From Maritimibacter sp. DP1N21-5 (GTDB taxonomy: Bacteria; Pseudomonadota; Alphaproteobacteria; Rhodobacterales; Rhodobacteraceae): 64,000 nt of DNA. Below are positions 8,575-17,615 of the stretch, piece after piece (positions within the stretch are counted from its first letter, which is position 1; every line of letters starts with the position of its first letter). The DNA lies in contig NZ_JAHUZF010000004.1 in NCBI RefSeq assembly GCF_019218295.1, forward strand, positions 186,001-250,000, written 5' to 3'. The notes under the pieces were generated by a model, which worked only from the letters and a program-made list of their open reading frames with translations, was not told the DNA's origin and ran no database searches. The translations under genes were made by a program, and so were the position numbers.

Positions 8575-8707
8575 CAAGCGGTGCCGGGGCCTTTGTCCTG
8601 GTGTGATCGGGTCCCACAAAAAACCGCCGAACGCGCCGAAGTTTCCGCTTGATCTGCAAAGCGGCCTCGCCTAAACACCCCAAGCGTTCGGCGACAGCCG
8701 GAACGAC

Positions 8708-8783
<76 letters not shown>

Positions 8784-8980
8784 AATCCCCATAGTTCGTG
8801 ACGACAAATGACCTTGGATTTTGGTGCATTTTGGCGCCCGTGTTGGTGACGGTCGTCCTAGGCGCTTGTTCGCGACTCTTCCCCCGCAGGCCGTCCGCGC
8901 CCATGATTGGCAATCCCGACCCCTCTCTTGCGCCCGACCCCCTATGGCCGGCACCATGGGTCGAACCGTAAAGGAGCCGC

Positions 8981-10471
8981 ATGACCCATATTCTCGCCAT
9001 CGACCAAGGCACCACCTCGACCCGCGCGATCCTGTTCGCGCCGGACTTCACGAACGTGGCCAGCGCGCAGCAGGAGTTTGCGCAGCATTTTCCGCAGAGC
9101 GGCTGGGTCGAGCATGACCCCTCCGATCTCTGGACGACCACGGCCGCGACCTGTCGTGCGGCGATCGAGAAGGCGGGGGGCAGGGCCGAGGATATCGCGG
9201 CCATCGGCATCACCAACCAGCGGGAGACCACCGTCGTCTGGGACCGGACCACGGGCAAGCCTATTCACAATGCCATCGTCTGGCAGGACCGTCGCACGTC
9301 ATCGGTTTGCCGTGCGTTGAAGAAGGAGGGGTTCGAGGACATCGTGACCGAGAAGACCGGCCTCCTGCTCGATCCCTATTTCAGCGCCACGAAGCTCGCC
9401 TGGATCCTTGATGCCGTCGATGGGGCGCGAGATCGGGCCCGGAAGGGAGAGCTTGCCTTCGGTACGGTGGATTGCTGGCTCGTCTGGAAGCTCACCGGCG
9501 GCAAGGTCCATGCGACCGACGCCACGAATGCCGCACGCACCATGCTCTATGACATCCGCAAGGGGCGCTGGTCGCGCACCATCTGCGACCGGCTCGATAT
9601 CCCGATGGAGATGCTGCCCGAGGTCCGCGACTGTGCGGATGACTTCGGTACAACCCGCCCCGACCTCTTCGGTCGTCCGATCCCGATCCTCGGCATCGCC
9701 GGCGACCAGCAGGCCGCGACCGTGGGGCAGGCCTGTTTCAAGCCGGGCATGATGAAGAGCACCTATGGCACCGGATGCTTCGCGCTTCTCAATACGGGGT
9801 CCGAACCGGTCACCTCGAAGAACCGGCTGCTCACCACGATTGCCTATCAGCTTGACGGAAAGCCGACCTATGCGCTCGAGGGTTCGATCTTCATTGCGGG
9901 CGCGGTCGTGCAGTGGTTGCGCGACGGTTTGAAGATCATCCGTGAGGCGGCGGAGACCCAGCCCATGGCCGAGGCCTCGGATCCGGGGCAAGGAGTGGTT
10001 CTCGTGCCCGCGTTCACGGGGCTGGGTGCGCCCTATTGGAACGCGGAATGCCGGGGTGCGGTCTTTGGCCTGACCCGCAATTCGGGACCTGAGGATTTTG
10101 CCCGTGCTGCGCTTGAAAGCGTCGGGTTCCAGACCCGCGACCTGCTCGACGCTATGAAGGCGGATTGGTCGGGGGCCTCCGACACGGCGTTACGGGTGGA
10201 CGGTGGCATGGCTGCGTCCGACTGGGCGATGCAGTTCCTCGCCGATATCATCGACGCGCCGGTAGAACGACCGAAGGTGCTCGAAACCACAGCGATGGGC
10301 GCCGCGTGGCTCGCCGGCTACAAGGCGGGGATCTTCCCGGACATGGAGGCCTTCGCCGCGGGGTGGTCGGCCGAACGGCGCTTCGATCCGGCGATGGACG
10401 AAACAGCGCGGGACCGAAAATACGACGCGTGGAAACGCGCGGTTCGTGCGACCATCGCCTATGCCGACTGA
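8981..10471 (+). CDS. glpK: Glycerol kinase
   Basis: A 496-residue FGGY-family kinase that phosphorylates glycerol to sn-glycerol 3-phosphate with ATP in the cytosol. The N-terminal phosphate loop [16 protein letters not shown], the substrate segment [17 protein letters not shown], and the C-terminal GLGAPYWN and [12 protein letters not shown] match GlpK in order. The start is supported by AAAGGAGCCGC. No glpF or glpD is adjacent. Its end overlaps the 3' end of the convergent LacI gene by 13 bases. Confidence 0.96.
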   Translation: MTHILAIDQGTTSTRAILFAPDFTNVASAQQEFAQHFPQSGWVEHDPSDLWTTTAATCRAAIEKAGGRAEDIAAIGITNQRETTVVWDRTTGKPIHNAIVWQDRRTSSVCRALKKEGFEDIVTEKTGLLLDPYFSATKLAWILDAVDGARDRARKGELAFGTVDCWLVWKLTGGKVHATDATNAARTMLYDIRKGRWSRTICDRLDIPMEMLPEVRDCADDFGTTRPDLFGRPIPILGIAGDQQAATVGQACFKPGMMKSTYGTGCFALLNTGSEPVTSKNRLLTTIAYQLDGKPTYALEGSIFIAGAVVQWLRDGLKIIREAAETQPMAEASDPGQGVVLVPAFTGLGAPYWNAECRGAVFGLTRNSGPEDFARAALESVGFQTRDLLDAMKADWSGASDTALRVDGGMAASDWAMQFLADIIDAPVERPKVLETTAMGAAWLAGYKAGIFPDMEAFAAGWSAERRFDPAMDETARDRKYDAWKRAVRATIAYAD

Positions 10472-11469
10472 GGGGCCGTCACGCTGTCGCGCTCGATGAA
10501 CTCGAGCGGGATCTTCTCTGACGGGCCCGACAGGCTCCCCATCGTGATCATGTCGAGCAGCATCTCTGCCGCACGCGCGCCGATGAGATGTCTTGGCTGA
10601 CGGATCGTGGTCAGCGCCGGGGATAGGTGCTGGACCACTTCGATATTGTCGAAACCGATGACCGACACGTCGCGCGGAACGGATAAGCCGGCCCGATGTA
10701 CCGCGCCCACGAACCCCACCGCCATTTCGTCCGAGGCGCAGAAAAGCGCCGTGGGCCGGTCGCCCCGCCGGAGCCAGTCGCGCCCCGCCTGTGCGCCGGA
10801 ATCCATGCTGAAATCGCCCTCGAAGATCCAATCGTCCCGGACGGCGAGGCCGGCCTTTGTCATGGCCGCGCGATATCCCTGGACCCGCGCGAGAGAGAGC
10901 ACGTTGCCCTCCGGCCCGCCGATGTGACCGATACGGCGGTGTCCCTGCGCGACCAGATGGTCCACAGCCATCCGCGCGCCCGCAACATTGTCCACCGTGA
11001 GTGAGGGAAGCCCCCCGTCCATCCATTCACAGGCCATCAGCACCGGCGGTCTTTGTCCGCGCGCCAGCACCTCTGGCGACAGCGTCCCGTCGAACACCAC
11101 GAGCCCGTCCGCCATGCCCGATGTCAGATAATGCGACAGGCGTTCATCCGGGTCGGAGCCCGTCTGCGTGTCTGCCACCAGAAGTCCGAAACCGGCTTCC
11201 GTCAGCACCGACGACAGACCCGCGAAGATCTGGGAGAAGAAAGGGTTGGCAAGGTTCGGGACCAGCGCGATCACGCTTCCCGCGCGTTGCCGGCGCAGGT
11301 TCGAGGCCATCGTGTTGGGGCGATATCCGGTGGCTTCGATTGCAGACAGAACGGCATCGCGAGTCGTTGTGGACACCACAGAGGGTTTGGACAACGTCCG
11401 GCTCACGGTCGCGGTCGATACCCCGGCGACACGCGCAACATCCTGGATCGTCGCAACTTTCCTGTCCAT
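10459..11469 (-). CDS. LacI-family transcriptional regulator
   Basis: A 336-residue sugar-responsive regulator. The N-terminal helix-turn-helix is [20 protein letters not shown], followed by the hinge region [13 protein letters not shown] that inserts into the operator centre. The remaining ~270 residues form a periplasmic-binding-protein-like effector domain ([31 protein letters not shown]). AAGGAG precedes the start. It is divergent from the carbohydrate operon at 11623-17310, and two LacI-type operators lie between them, so it very likely controls that operon and itself. The inducer is unknown. Confidence 0.93.
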   Translation of the reverse strand: MDRKVATIQDVARVAGVSTATVSRTLSKPSVVSTTTRDAVLSAIEATGYRPNTMASNLRRQRAGSVIALVPNLANPFFSQIFAGLSSVLTEAGFGLLVADTQTGSDPDERLSHYLTSGMADGLVVFDGTLSPEVLARGQRPPVLMACEWMDGGLPSLTVDNVAGARMAVDHLVAQGHRRIGHIGGPEGNVLSLARVQGYRAAMTKAGLAVRDDWIFEGDFSMDSGAQAGRDWLRRGDRPTALFCASDEMAVGFVGAVHRAGLSVPRDVSVIGFDNIEVVQHLSPALTTIRQPRHLIGARAAEMLLDMITMGSLSGPSEKIPLEFIERDSVTAPQSA

Positions 11470-11515
11470 GGGAACTCCTTAGCGCTGTCGCGACAATGGG
11501 CAATCGAAAAACGGT

Positions 11516-11529
11516 TGTAAACGATTTCA
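11516..11529. promoter_or_regulatory. LacI-type operator O1
   Basis: TGTAAACGATTTCA matches the LacI-family consensus TGNAANCGNTTNCA at every fixed position. It lies between the regulator start and the sugar operon start. Its centre is 31 bases, about three helical turns, from O2. Confidence 0.75.
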
Positions 11530-11546
11530 TCTTCTGTCAGCGTTAG

Positions 11547-11560
11547 CGCAAACGATTACA
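11547..11560. promoter_or_regulatory. LacI-type operator O2
   Basis: CGCAAACGATTACA matches TGNAANCGNTTNCA with one mismatch (first base). It shares the core AAACGATT with O1 and lies on the same face of the helix. Confidence 0.65.
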
Positions 11561-11622
11561 TCGGCGGTCAGAGTCGGTGGGCCCGGGGTGGAAAAACCGA
11601 AGCTGGGCGCGTGGGAGGAAAG

Positions 11623-12681
11623 ATGAAGACGATCAAGGGCCCTGGCCTGTTCCTTGCGCAATTTGCAGGGGACGAAGCGCCGTTCAACGACTGGCCGTCG
11701 ATCTGCCGCTGGGCGGCTGACGCGGGATATGCGGGCGTCCAGGTGCCGTCGTGGGAGACGCGTTTCCTCGATCTGGATCGCGCGGCAGAGAGCAAGGATT
11801 ACTGCGACGAATTTCTGGGCGTGGCGCGTGAGAACGGCGTCGAGGTGCCGGAAATGACCTGCCACCTGCAAGGCCAGCTGGTCGCCGTGCATCCGGCCTA
11901 TGACGTTGCCTTTGACGGTTTTGCCGCGCCTTCGGTCCACAACAACCCGTCCGAGCGTCAGAAATGGGCCGTGGATCAGGTTGAAAAGACCCTGCGCGCC
12001 GCCGCCAACATGGGCCACCGGGCCGTCGGCACCTTCTCGGGCGCGCTCGCCTGGCCTTACATGTATCCTTGGCCGCAGCGTCCGGCGGGTCTGGTCGAGA
12101 TGGCCTTTGACGAGCTTGCCAAGCGCTGGACGCCGCTGCTGAATCTCGCAGACGAGCTTGGCCTCGATGTCTGTTACGAGATCCATCCGGGCGAGGACCT
12201 GCATGACGGTGTCACCTTCGAGATGTTTCTTGACCGCGTGAACCAGCATCCGCGTGCCAAGATGCTCTACGATCCGTCGCATTACATCCTGCAATGCCTC
12301 GATTATCTCGACAACATCGACATCTATGCCGACCGGATCGGCATGTTCCACGTCAAGGATGCCGAGTTCAATCCGACCGGCCGGCAGGGCGTCTATGGCG
12401 GTTATCAGTCCTGGGTCAACCGCGCCGGTCGCTTCCGCTCGCCGGGGGATGGGCATGTTGATTTCGGCGCGGTCTTCTCGAAATTCGCCGCGATGGATTT
12501 CGACGGCTGGGCCGTGGTCGAATGGGAATGTGCGCTGAAGCACCCGGAGGACGGGGCGCGGGAAGGGGCGGCATTCGTGAAGGATCACATCATCCGCGTG
12601 ACACCCCATGCCTTCGACGACTTCGCCGACGCGGGCACGGATGACGAGGCCAACGCGCGGATGCTGGGGCTGAAGCCATGA
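11623..12681 (+). CDS. Sugar phosphate isomerase/epimerase (AP-endonuclease-2-like TIM barrel)
   Basis: A 352-residue xylose-isomerase-like TIM-barrel protein, first gene of the carbohydrate operon. Likely metal ligands lie in CYEIHPGED (Glu, His), MLYDPSHYI (Asp, His), GMFHVKDAEF (His, Asp) and VVEWECAL (Glu), the usual arrangement of this superfamily. It should isomerise or epimerise a carbohydrate or keto-sugar in the cytosol. The ATG at 11623 follows GGGAGGAA; an in-frame GTG at 11611 would overlap that site. It is coupled by ATGA to the dehydrogenase downstream. Substrate not identifiable. Confidence 0.88.
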   Translation: MKTIKGPGLFLAQFAGDEAPFNDWPSICRWAADAGYAGVQVPSWETRFLDLDRAAESKDYCDEFLGVARENGVEVPEMTCHLQGQLVAVHPAYDVAFDGFAAPSVHNNPSERQKWAVDQVEKTLRAAANMGHRAVGTFSGALAWPYMYPWPQRPAGLVEMAFDELAKRWTPLLNLADELGLDVCYEIHPGEDLHDGVTFEMFLDRVNQHPRAKMLYDPSHYILQCLDYLDNIDIYADRIGMFHVKDAEFNPTGRQGVYGGYQSWVNRAGRFRSPGDGHVDFGAVFSKFAAMDFDGWAVVEWECALKHPEDGAREGAAFVKDHIIRVTPHAFDDFADAGTDDEANARMLGLKP

Positions 12682-13835
12682 GCCGTTTCGCGAATCGCAC
12701 CGGTCCCATTCGGCTGGGTATGGTCGGGGGCGGGCAGGGCGCCTTCATCGGGGCCGCGCATCGGGTCGCCGCGCGGCTCGACGGAGAGTATACGCTGGTC
12801 GCGGGGGCGCTGTCCTCCACGCCCGACAAAGCGCGCGCTTCGGGCGAGGCGCTGGGACTCGCCGCCGAGCGCACCTATGACGACTTCACCGAAATGGCCA
12901 AGCGCGAGGCGCGTCTGAAAGACGGGATCGAGGCGGTCGCGATCGTGACCCCCAACCACCTGCACCTGCCCGTGGCGCGCGAGTTCCTCAAGCGTGGCAT
13001 CCACGTCATCTGTGACAAGCCGCTGACCGGCACGCTGCCTGACGCGAAAAAGCTCGCCGCACTCGCTGAAAAATCCGACGCGCTTTTCATGCTCACCCAT
13101 ACCTATGCGGGCTATCCGATGGTGCGCGAGGCGCAGGAACGGGTGGCGCGCGGCGATCTGGGCACCATCCGTCTGGTGCAGGTCGAATATGCGCAGGACT
13201 GGCTCGCCCACGCGCCGGACGCGGGCAACAAACAGGCCGCGTGGCGCACCGATCCGGCGCAGTCGGGGGCCGGGGGCGCGACGGGCGACATCGGCACGCA
13301 CGCCTGGCACCTCGCCCGTCACATCACGGGCCTCGTGCCCGAGGCGATTGCGGCGGACCTGCAAGCCTTTGTCCCCGGTCGCCAGCTGGACGACAACGCC
13401 CATGTCATGATCCGTTTTCAAGGCGGCGCGCGCGGCACGCTCTGGTGCTCGCAGGTCGCGGCGGGGCTGGAGAACGGTCTGCGCATCCGGGTCTTCGGTG
13501 ACAAGGCCGGGCTGGAATGGCGGCAGGAAAACCCCAACGAGCTGCATGTGACCGAGATCGGTGGGCCGACCATGACGCTCACGCGCGGGCTGGCCGTGAC
13601 CTCGGACGCGAGCCGCGCGATGACGCGCATCCCGCCCGGCCACCCCGAGGGGTATTTCGAGGCCTTCGCGAACCTCTACGGTGCTGCCGCCGCCGCGATC
13701 AGGCATCGCCGGTCGTCGGACGGCCTGCCAGACGGCATCGACTTTCCTTCGGTCGCGGACGGCCTCGAGGGCGTCAGCTTCGTCGATGCCTGCGTCCGCT
13801 CGTCGAAACGCAACGCGGCATGGGTCACGCTATGA
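12678..13835 (+). CDS. Gfo/Idh/MocA-family oxidoreductase
   Basis: A 385-residue NAD(P)-dependent sugar or inositol dehydrogenase. The N-terminal Rossmann domain has [13 protein letters not shown] and [18 protein letters not shown], followed by the catalytic Lys motif CDKPLTG typical of the family. The C-terminal alpha/beta substrate domain includes [10 protein letters not shown] with its conserved Asp and His. It overlaps both neighbours by ATGA. Together with the TIM-barrel protein this makes an oxidise/isomerise pair as found in keto-sugar, inositol and levoglucosan-type routes; which applies here is inference. Confidence 0.91.
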   Translation: MSRFANRTGPIRLGMVGGGQGAFIGAAHRVAARLDGEYTLVAGALSSTPDKARASGEALGLAAERTYDDFTEMAKREARLKDGIEAVAIVTPNHLHLPVAREFLKRGIHVICDKPLTGTLPDAKKLAALAEKSDALFMLTHTYAGYPMVREAQERVARGDLGTIRLVQVEYAQDWLAHAPDAGNKQAAWRTDPAQSGAGGATGDIGTHAWHLARHITGLVPEAIAADLQAFVPGRQLDDNAHVMIRFQGGARGTLWCSQVAAGLENGLRIRVFGDKAGLEWRQENPNELHVTEIGGPTMTLTRGLAVTSDASRAMTRIPPGHPEGYFEAFANLYGAAAAAIRHRRSSDGLPDGIDFPSVADGLEGVSFVDACVRSSKRNAAWVTL

Positions 13836-15337
13836 CCGCCGTTCTGGCCGCACAGAGCGTCAAACGCCGCTTCGGCCCGATCGAGGTGCTGCACGGCGTC
13901 GATTTCGACCTCGTCCCGGGGCAGATCCATGCGCTTATCGGTGAAAACGGCGCGGGCAAATCGACCCTGATGAAGATCCTGGGCGGCTACCTGTCGCCCT
14001 CCGAAGGCCAGCTTCTGCTCGACGGCTCGCCCGTCACCTTCACCGACCAGCGCGACGCGGAAAACGCGGGCATCCTGATGATCCACCAGGAGTTCAACCT
14101 CGCGCTGCAACTGTCAGTCGAGGAGAACATCTTTCTGGGCCGCGAGAAAAAGCGCGGCATCTTCCTCGACAAGGCCGCGATGCGGGCCGAGGCGTCCGAG
14201 CTTCTGTCCCGTCTAGATTGCCACGTCGATCCGCGCACCCGTGTCGCCGACCTCTCGGTGCCCAACCGTCAGATGGTCGAGATCGCGCGCGCGCTGGGCC
14301 GCAATGCCCGCGTGCTGATCATGGACGAACCGACCGCCGTGCTCACCGGGCGCGAAACCGACGTGCTTCTGGGCCAGATCGACCGGCTGCGCGCGAATGG
14401 AACCGCGATCCTTTATACCTCGCACAAGCTGGACGAGATCCGGCGCATTGCCGACCGGGTGACGGTCCTGCGCGACGGGACGCAGATCCTGACCCGCGAG
14501 GCGGAGGGGTTCACCGAGGACGCGATGGCCACCGCCATGGTGGGGCGCGAGTTGACCGACCTTTTCCCCGACAAGACGCCCGCGAAGGACGAGGTGGTCC
14601 TGACGGTCGAGAACCTGACCGTGCCCGGCAAGGTGCGCGACGCGAGCTTCACCCTGAAACGGGGTGAGGTGCTTGGCTTTGCCGGTCTCGTCGGATCGGG
14701 CCGCACGGAACTGATGGAGGGCCTCGTCGGTCTGCGCCCGGCGACCGGCACCGTGCGTGTGATGGGCAAGGCGGTGAAACCCGGATCGGTCCAGGCCGCG
14801 CGCGAGGCTGGGGTCGTCTACCTGACCGAGGATCGCAAGGACAAGGGGCTGCTTCTGGGCAAGGACCTGACCCAGAACCTCACGCTTCTCGCGCTCGACA
14901 AGTTTGGTGGGATCAAGATCGACAAGCGGGCGGAAGACACCGCCTTGACCAAGGCGATCTCGGACTTCGACATCCGGGTGAACGACCGCGCGATGCTGGC
15001 GGGAAGCCTGTCGGGCGGGAACCAGCAGAAACTCCTGCTCGCCAAGACCATGCTCGCGGACCCCGACATCGTCATCATCGACGAACCCACGCGCGGCATC
15101 GACATCGGCACCAAGCAACAAATCTACGGCTTCATCGCGGACCTCGCCGCCCAGGGCAAATCCGTGATCGTCGTGTCCTCGGAACTGCCCGAAGTCATCG
15201 GCACCGCGCACCGCGTCGTGGTCATGGGCCGGGGCTTCATCGCGGGCGAGTTGACCGGCGAGAAGATCACCGAAGAAAACATCCTCCGCCTCGCCGTGGG
15301 CGTCGCGGACCGCAGCGCAGAAGCAGAGCCAGCATGA
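13832..15337 (+). CDS. Carbohydrate ABC importer, tandem ATP-binding protein (RbsA/MglA type)
   Basis: A 501-residue protein with two fused nucleotide-binding domains powering sugar import. The first domain has Walker A GENGAGKST, a modified signature LSVPNRQMVEIARAL and Walker B VLIMDEPT. The second has a degenerate Walker A (GLVGSGRTEL), the signature LSGGNQQK and Walker B IVIIDEPTRGID. This asymmetry is normal for RbsA/MglA/XylG proteins, where only one site is fully competent. The start ATG overlaps the dehydrogenase stop (ATGA), and an ATGA overlap also links it to the permease. Confidence 0.95.
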   Translation: MTAVLAAQSVKRRFGPIEVLHGVDFDLVPGQIHALIGENGAGKSTLMKILGGYLSPSEGQLLLDGSPVTFTDQRDAENAGILMIHQEFNLALQLSVEENIFLGREKKRGIFLDKAAMRAEASELLSRLDCHVDPRTRVADLSVPNRQMVEIARALGRNARVLIMDEPTAVLTGRETDVLLGQIDRLRANGTAILYTSHKLDEIRRIADRVTVLRDGTQILTREAEGFTEDAMATAMVGRELTDLFPDKTPAKDEVVLTVENLTVPGKVRDASFTLKRGEVLGFAGLVGSGRTELMEGLVGLRPATGTVRVMGKAVKPGSVQAAREAGVVYLTEDRKDKGLLLGKDLTQNLTLLALDKFGGIKIDKRAEDTALTKAISDFDIRVNDRAMLAGSLSGGNQQKLLLAKTMLADPDIVIIDEPTRGIDIGTKQQIYGFIADLAAQGKSVIVVSSELPEVIGTAHRVVVMGRGFIAGELTGEKITEENILRLAVGVADRSAEAEPA

Positions 15338-16332
15338 CCGACATCACCGCATCCGAGCCGAAACCCCGCCGCCGCGTGAACCTGCACGTGCTGGGCCCCG
15401 TTCTGGCGCTCGTCGCGCTGATCATCCTTGGCGCGTCGCTCAATTCGAACTTCCTGAGCTACGGCAACGTCACCAACGTGCTCGCACGGTCGGCGTTTAT
15501 CGGGATCATCGCGGTCGGCATGACCTTCGTCATCACGGCGGGGGGGATCGACCTGTCGGTGGGGTCAATGGCGGCCTTTGTCGCGGGCGTGATGATCCTT
15601 TCGCTCAATGCGCTCATACCCAGCATGGGTATCGGTGTGCCACTCATCGCCACCGGCATGGTCATTGCGCTGGCCACCGGGTTCGCCGCCGGGTTCCTGA
15701 ACGGCTTTCTCATATCCAAGATCAGGATCGAGGCCTTTATCGTGACCCTCGGCTCCATGGGCATCTACCGCAGCCTTGTCACATGGCTTGCCGACGGTGG
15801 CACCCTGTCGCTCAACTTCGATGCGCGCAGTTTCTACCGCCCCGTCTACTATGACGGCCTCCTCGGGATCGCCTGGCCGATCATCGTCTTTGCCGTCGTC
15901 GCGATCCTTGGCGAACTGGCCATGCGCCACACCCCCTTTGGCCGCCATTGTGCGGCGCTTGGCGCCAATGAACAGGTCGCGAAATATTCCGCGATCAAGG
16001 TCGATCGCCTGCGGCTCATGACCTACGTGATCCTGGGTCTCCTCGTGGGCGTGGCGACGATCATGTATGTACCGCGCCTTGGCTCCGCCTCGGCCTCGAC
16101 CGGGGTGCTCTGGGAGCTCGAGGCCATCGCTGCCGTCATCATCGGGGGCACCGTGCTCAAGGGCGGCTTTGGCCGGGTCTGGGGCACCGTGATCGGCGTG
16201 CTCATCCTGAGCCTTATCGACAACATCCTGAACCTCGCTTCGATCGTCTCGCCCTATCTCAATGGCGCGATCCAGGGGGTCATCGTCATTCTCGCTGTCG
16301 TCTTGCAGCGCGAAAGCAAGTCCGCCGACTGA
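15334..16332 (+). CDS. Carbohydrate ABC importer, permease (RbsC type)
   Basis: A 332-residue inner-membrane permease with about ten hydrophobic segments. Family motifs include GMTFVITAGGIDLSVGSM after the third segment, TLGSMGIYRSLV, and the cytoplasmic coupling region FGRHCAALGANEQVAKYSAI, plus IIGGTVLKGGFGRVWGTVIG near the end. One permease gene implies a homodimer. It follows the ATPase with a four-base overlap. Confidence 0.95.
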   Translation: MTDITASEPKPRRRVNLHVLGPVLALVALIILGASLNSNFLSYGNVTNVLARSAFIGIIAVGMTFVITAGGIDLSVGSMAAFVAGVMILSLNALIPSMGIGVPLIATGMVIALATGFAAGFLNGFLISKIRIEAFIVTLGSMGIYRSLVTWLADGGTLSLNFDARSFYRPVYYDGLLGIAWPIIVFAVVAILGELAMRHTPFGRHCAALGANEQVAKYSAIKVDRLRLMTYVILGLLVGVATIMYVPRLGSASASTGVLWELEAIAAVIIGGTVLKGGFGRVWGTVIGVLILSLIDNILNLASIVSPYLNGAIQGVIVILAVVLQRESKSAD

Positions 16333-16353
16333 GCGGCAAAACGGGAGGAAATC

Positions 16354-17310
16354 ATGAAACGCAGAGACATTTTCAAAGGTGCGGCGCTGGGTCTGGCCGT
16401 TGTGGCCACGCCGGTTATGGCGCAGGACGGGGAAACCAAGGTGATCGGCGTCGCGATCCCTTCGGCCACCCATGGCTTCATGGGGGGCCTCAACTACCAC
16501 GCGCAGGAGGCCATCGCGCGGCTGGAAGAGACCTATCCCCAGCTCGACTTCGTCCTCGCGACGGCGGGTGACGCGGGCACGATGGTCAACGACATCGAGG
16601 ACATGGTCGCCACCCGCAACATAGACGCGCTCGTCGTGTTGCCGTTCGAAAGCGAACCGCTCACCTCGCCCGTGCAGGCCGTGGCCGATGCTGGCATCTG
16701 GGTCACGGTGGTGGACCGTGGCCTGTCCGTGCCGGGGATCGAGGACCTGTACGTCGCAGGCGACAACACCGGCTTTGGCCGCGTCGCCGGTGAGTATTTC
16801 GCCGAGAACCTGACCGAGGGCGACAACATCGTCGTCCTGCGCGGCATTCCCACCACGCTCGACAACGAGCGCGTGGACGCCTTTAGCGCCGCCATCGAGG
16901 GCTCGGGCATCAACGTGCTCGACATGCAGCACGGAAACTGGAACCGCGACGACGCCTTCAACGTGATGCAGGACTACCTGTCCAAGTATAACGACATCGA
17001 CGCGGTCTGGGCGTCGGACGACGACATGGCCATCGGCGTGCTCGAAGCCATTGCGCAGGCGGGCCGCGAGGAAGAAATGTGGGTGGTCGGCGGTGCCGGC
17101 ATGAAAGAGATCATAGCCCGCATCATGGAGGGCGACCCGCAGCTTCCCGTCAACGTGACCTATCCCCCGGCACAGATCGCCACCGCGATCGAACTTACCG
17201 CGCTGGGCATGGTGTCCGCGACCCCGGTGTCGGGCCGCTTCATTATCGGGAGCGAGATGATCACCCCGGAGAACGCCGAAAGCTTCTACTTCCCGGACAG
17301 CCCGTTCTAA
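16354..17310 (+). CDS. Carbohydrate ABC importer, periplasmic substrate-binding protein
   Basis: A 318-residue periplasmic binding protein (ribose/galactose-binding type) that delivers the sugar to the permease. The signal peptide MKRRDIFKGAALGLAVVATP ends near VMAQ and carries an RR pair, so export could be by Tat or Sec. Mature-domain signatures are VIGVAIPSATHGFMGGL, VLPFESEPL, VVDRGL and AVWASDDDMAIGVLEAI. Aromatic and acidic residues lining the cleft cannot identify the sugar without a structure. Placed last in the operon and followed by a terminator. Confidence 0.93.
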   Translation: MKRRDIFKGAALGLAVVATPVMAQDGETKVIGVAIPSATHGFMGGLNYHAQEAIARLEETYPQLDFVLATAGDAGTMVNDIEDMVATRNIDALVVLPFESEPLTSPVQAVADAGIWVTVVDRGLSVPGIEDLYVAGDNTGFGRVAGEYFAENLTEGDNIVVLRGIPTTLDNERVDAFSAAIEGSGINVLDMQHGNWNRDDAFNVMQDYLSKYNDIDAVWASDDDMAIGVLEAIAQAGREEEMWVVGGAGMKEIIARIMEGDPQLPVNVTYPPAQIATAIELTALGMVSATPVSGRFIIGSEMITPENAESFYFPDSPF

Positions 17311-17334
17311 GAGAGACGCCATTCACGCGAGCCA

Positions 17335-17363
17335 CCCCGGTCCGACCACGGGCCGGGGTTTTC
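17335..17363 (+). terminator. Rho-independent terminator of the carbohydrate operon
   Basis: Stem CCCCGGTCCG / CGGGCCGGGG (one G-T wobble) with a short loop, followed by TTTTC, 24 bases after the binding-protein stop. Confidence 0.85.
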
Positions 17364-17615
17364 ATTTGCGTCCCGCCTCGTGGGCCGTGCCGATCACATT
17401 TTCACCATTGCTGCCACATTCCGAAAATTTCCCGCAACTGGCCCTATTTTTGCGACGCCTTCGCCCTAAGATGAGGGAACAAACGATTCATCTGTTTTCG
17501 GTTTGGGCAGTGGGGTGAAGGACGTGGGGGCGTCCGGGAGCGCGGGGAAATGTCGGCGCAAGGTCCCTTCACAGGCTCTTCCGGTCCGGTGGGTCACGGA
17601 CGATTGGAGACGACC
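17364..17615. other. Intergenic region upstream of the exported NAGPA-like gene
   Basis: About 250 bases with no gene that can be supported. The middle (17395-17510) is visibly richer in A and T than its surroundings, consistent with a promoter for the two-gene operon to the right. No defined operator was recognised. Confidence 0.4.

Noticed and set aside
15565..17322. 585-codon frame antisense to the permease and binding protein
   Set aside because: It covers two well-recognised importer genes and has a biased His/Asp/Arg composition typical of antisense translation.
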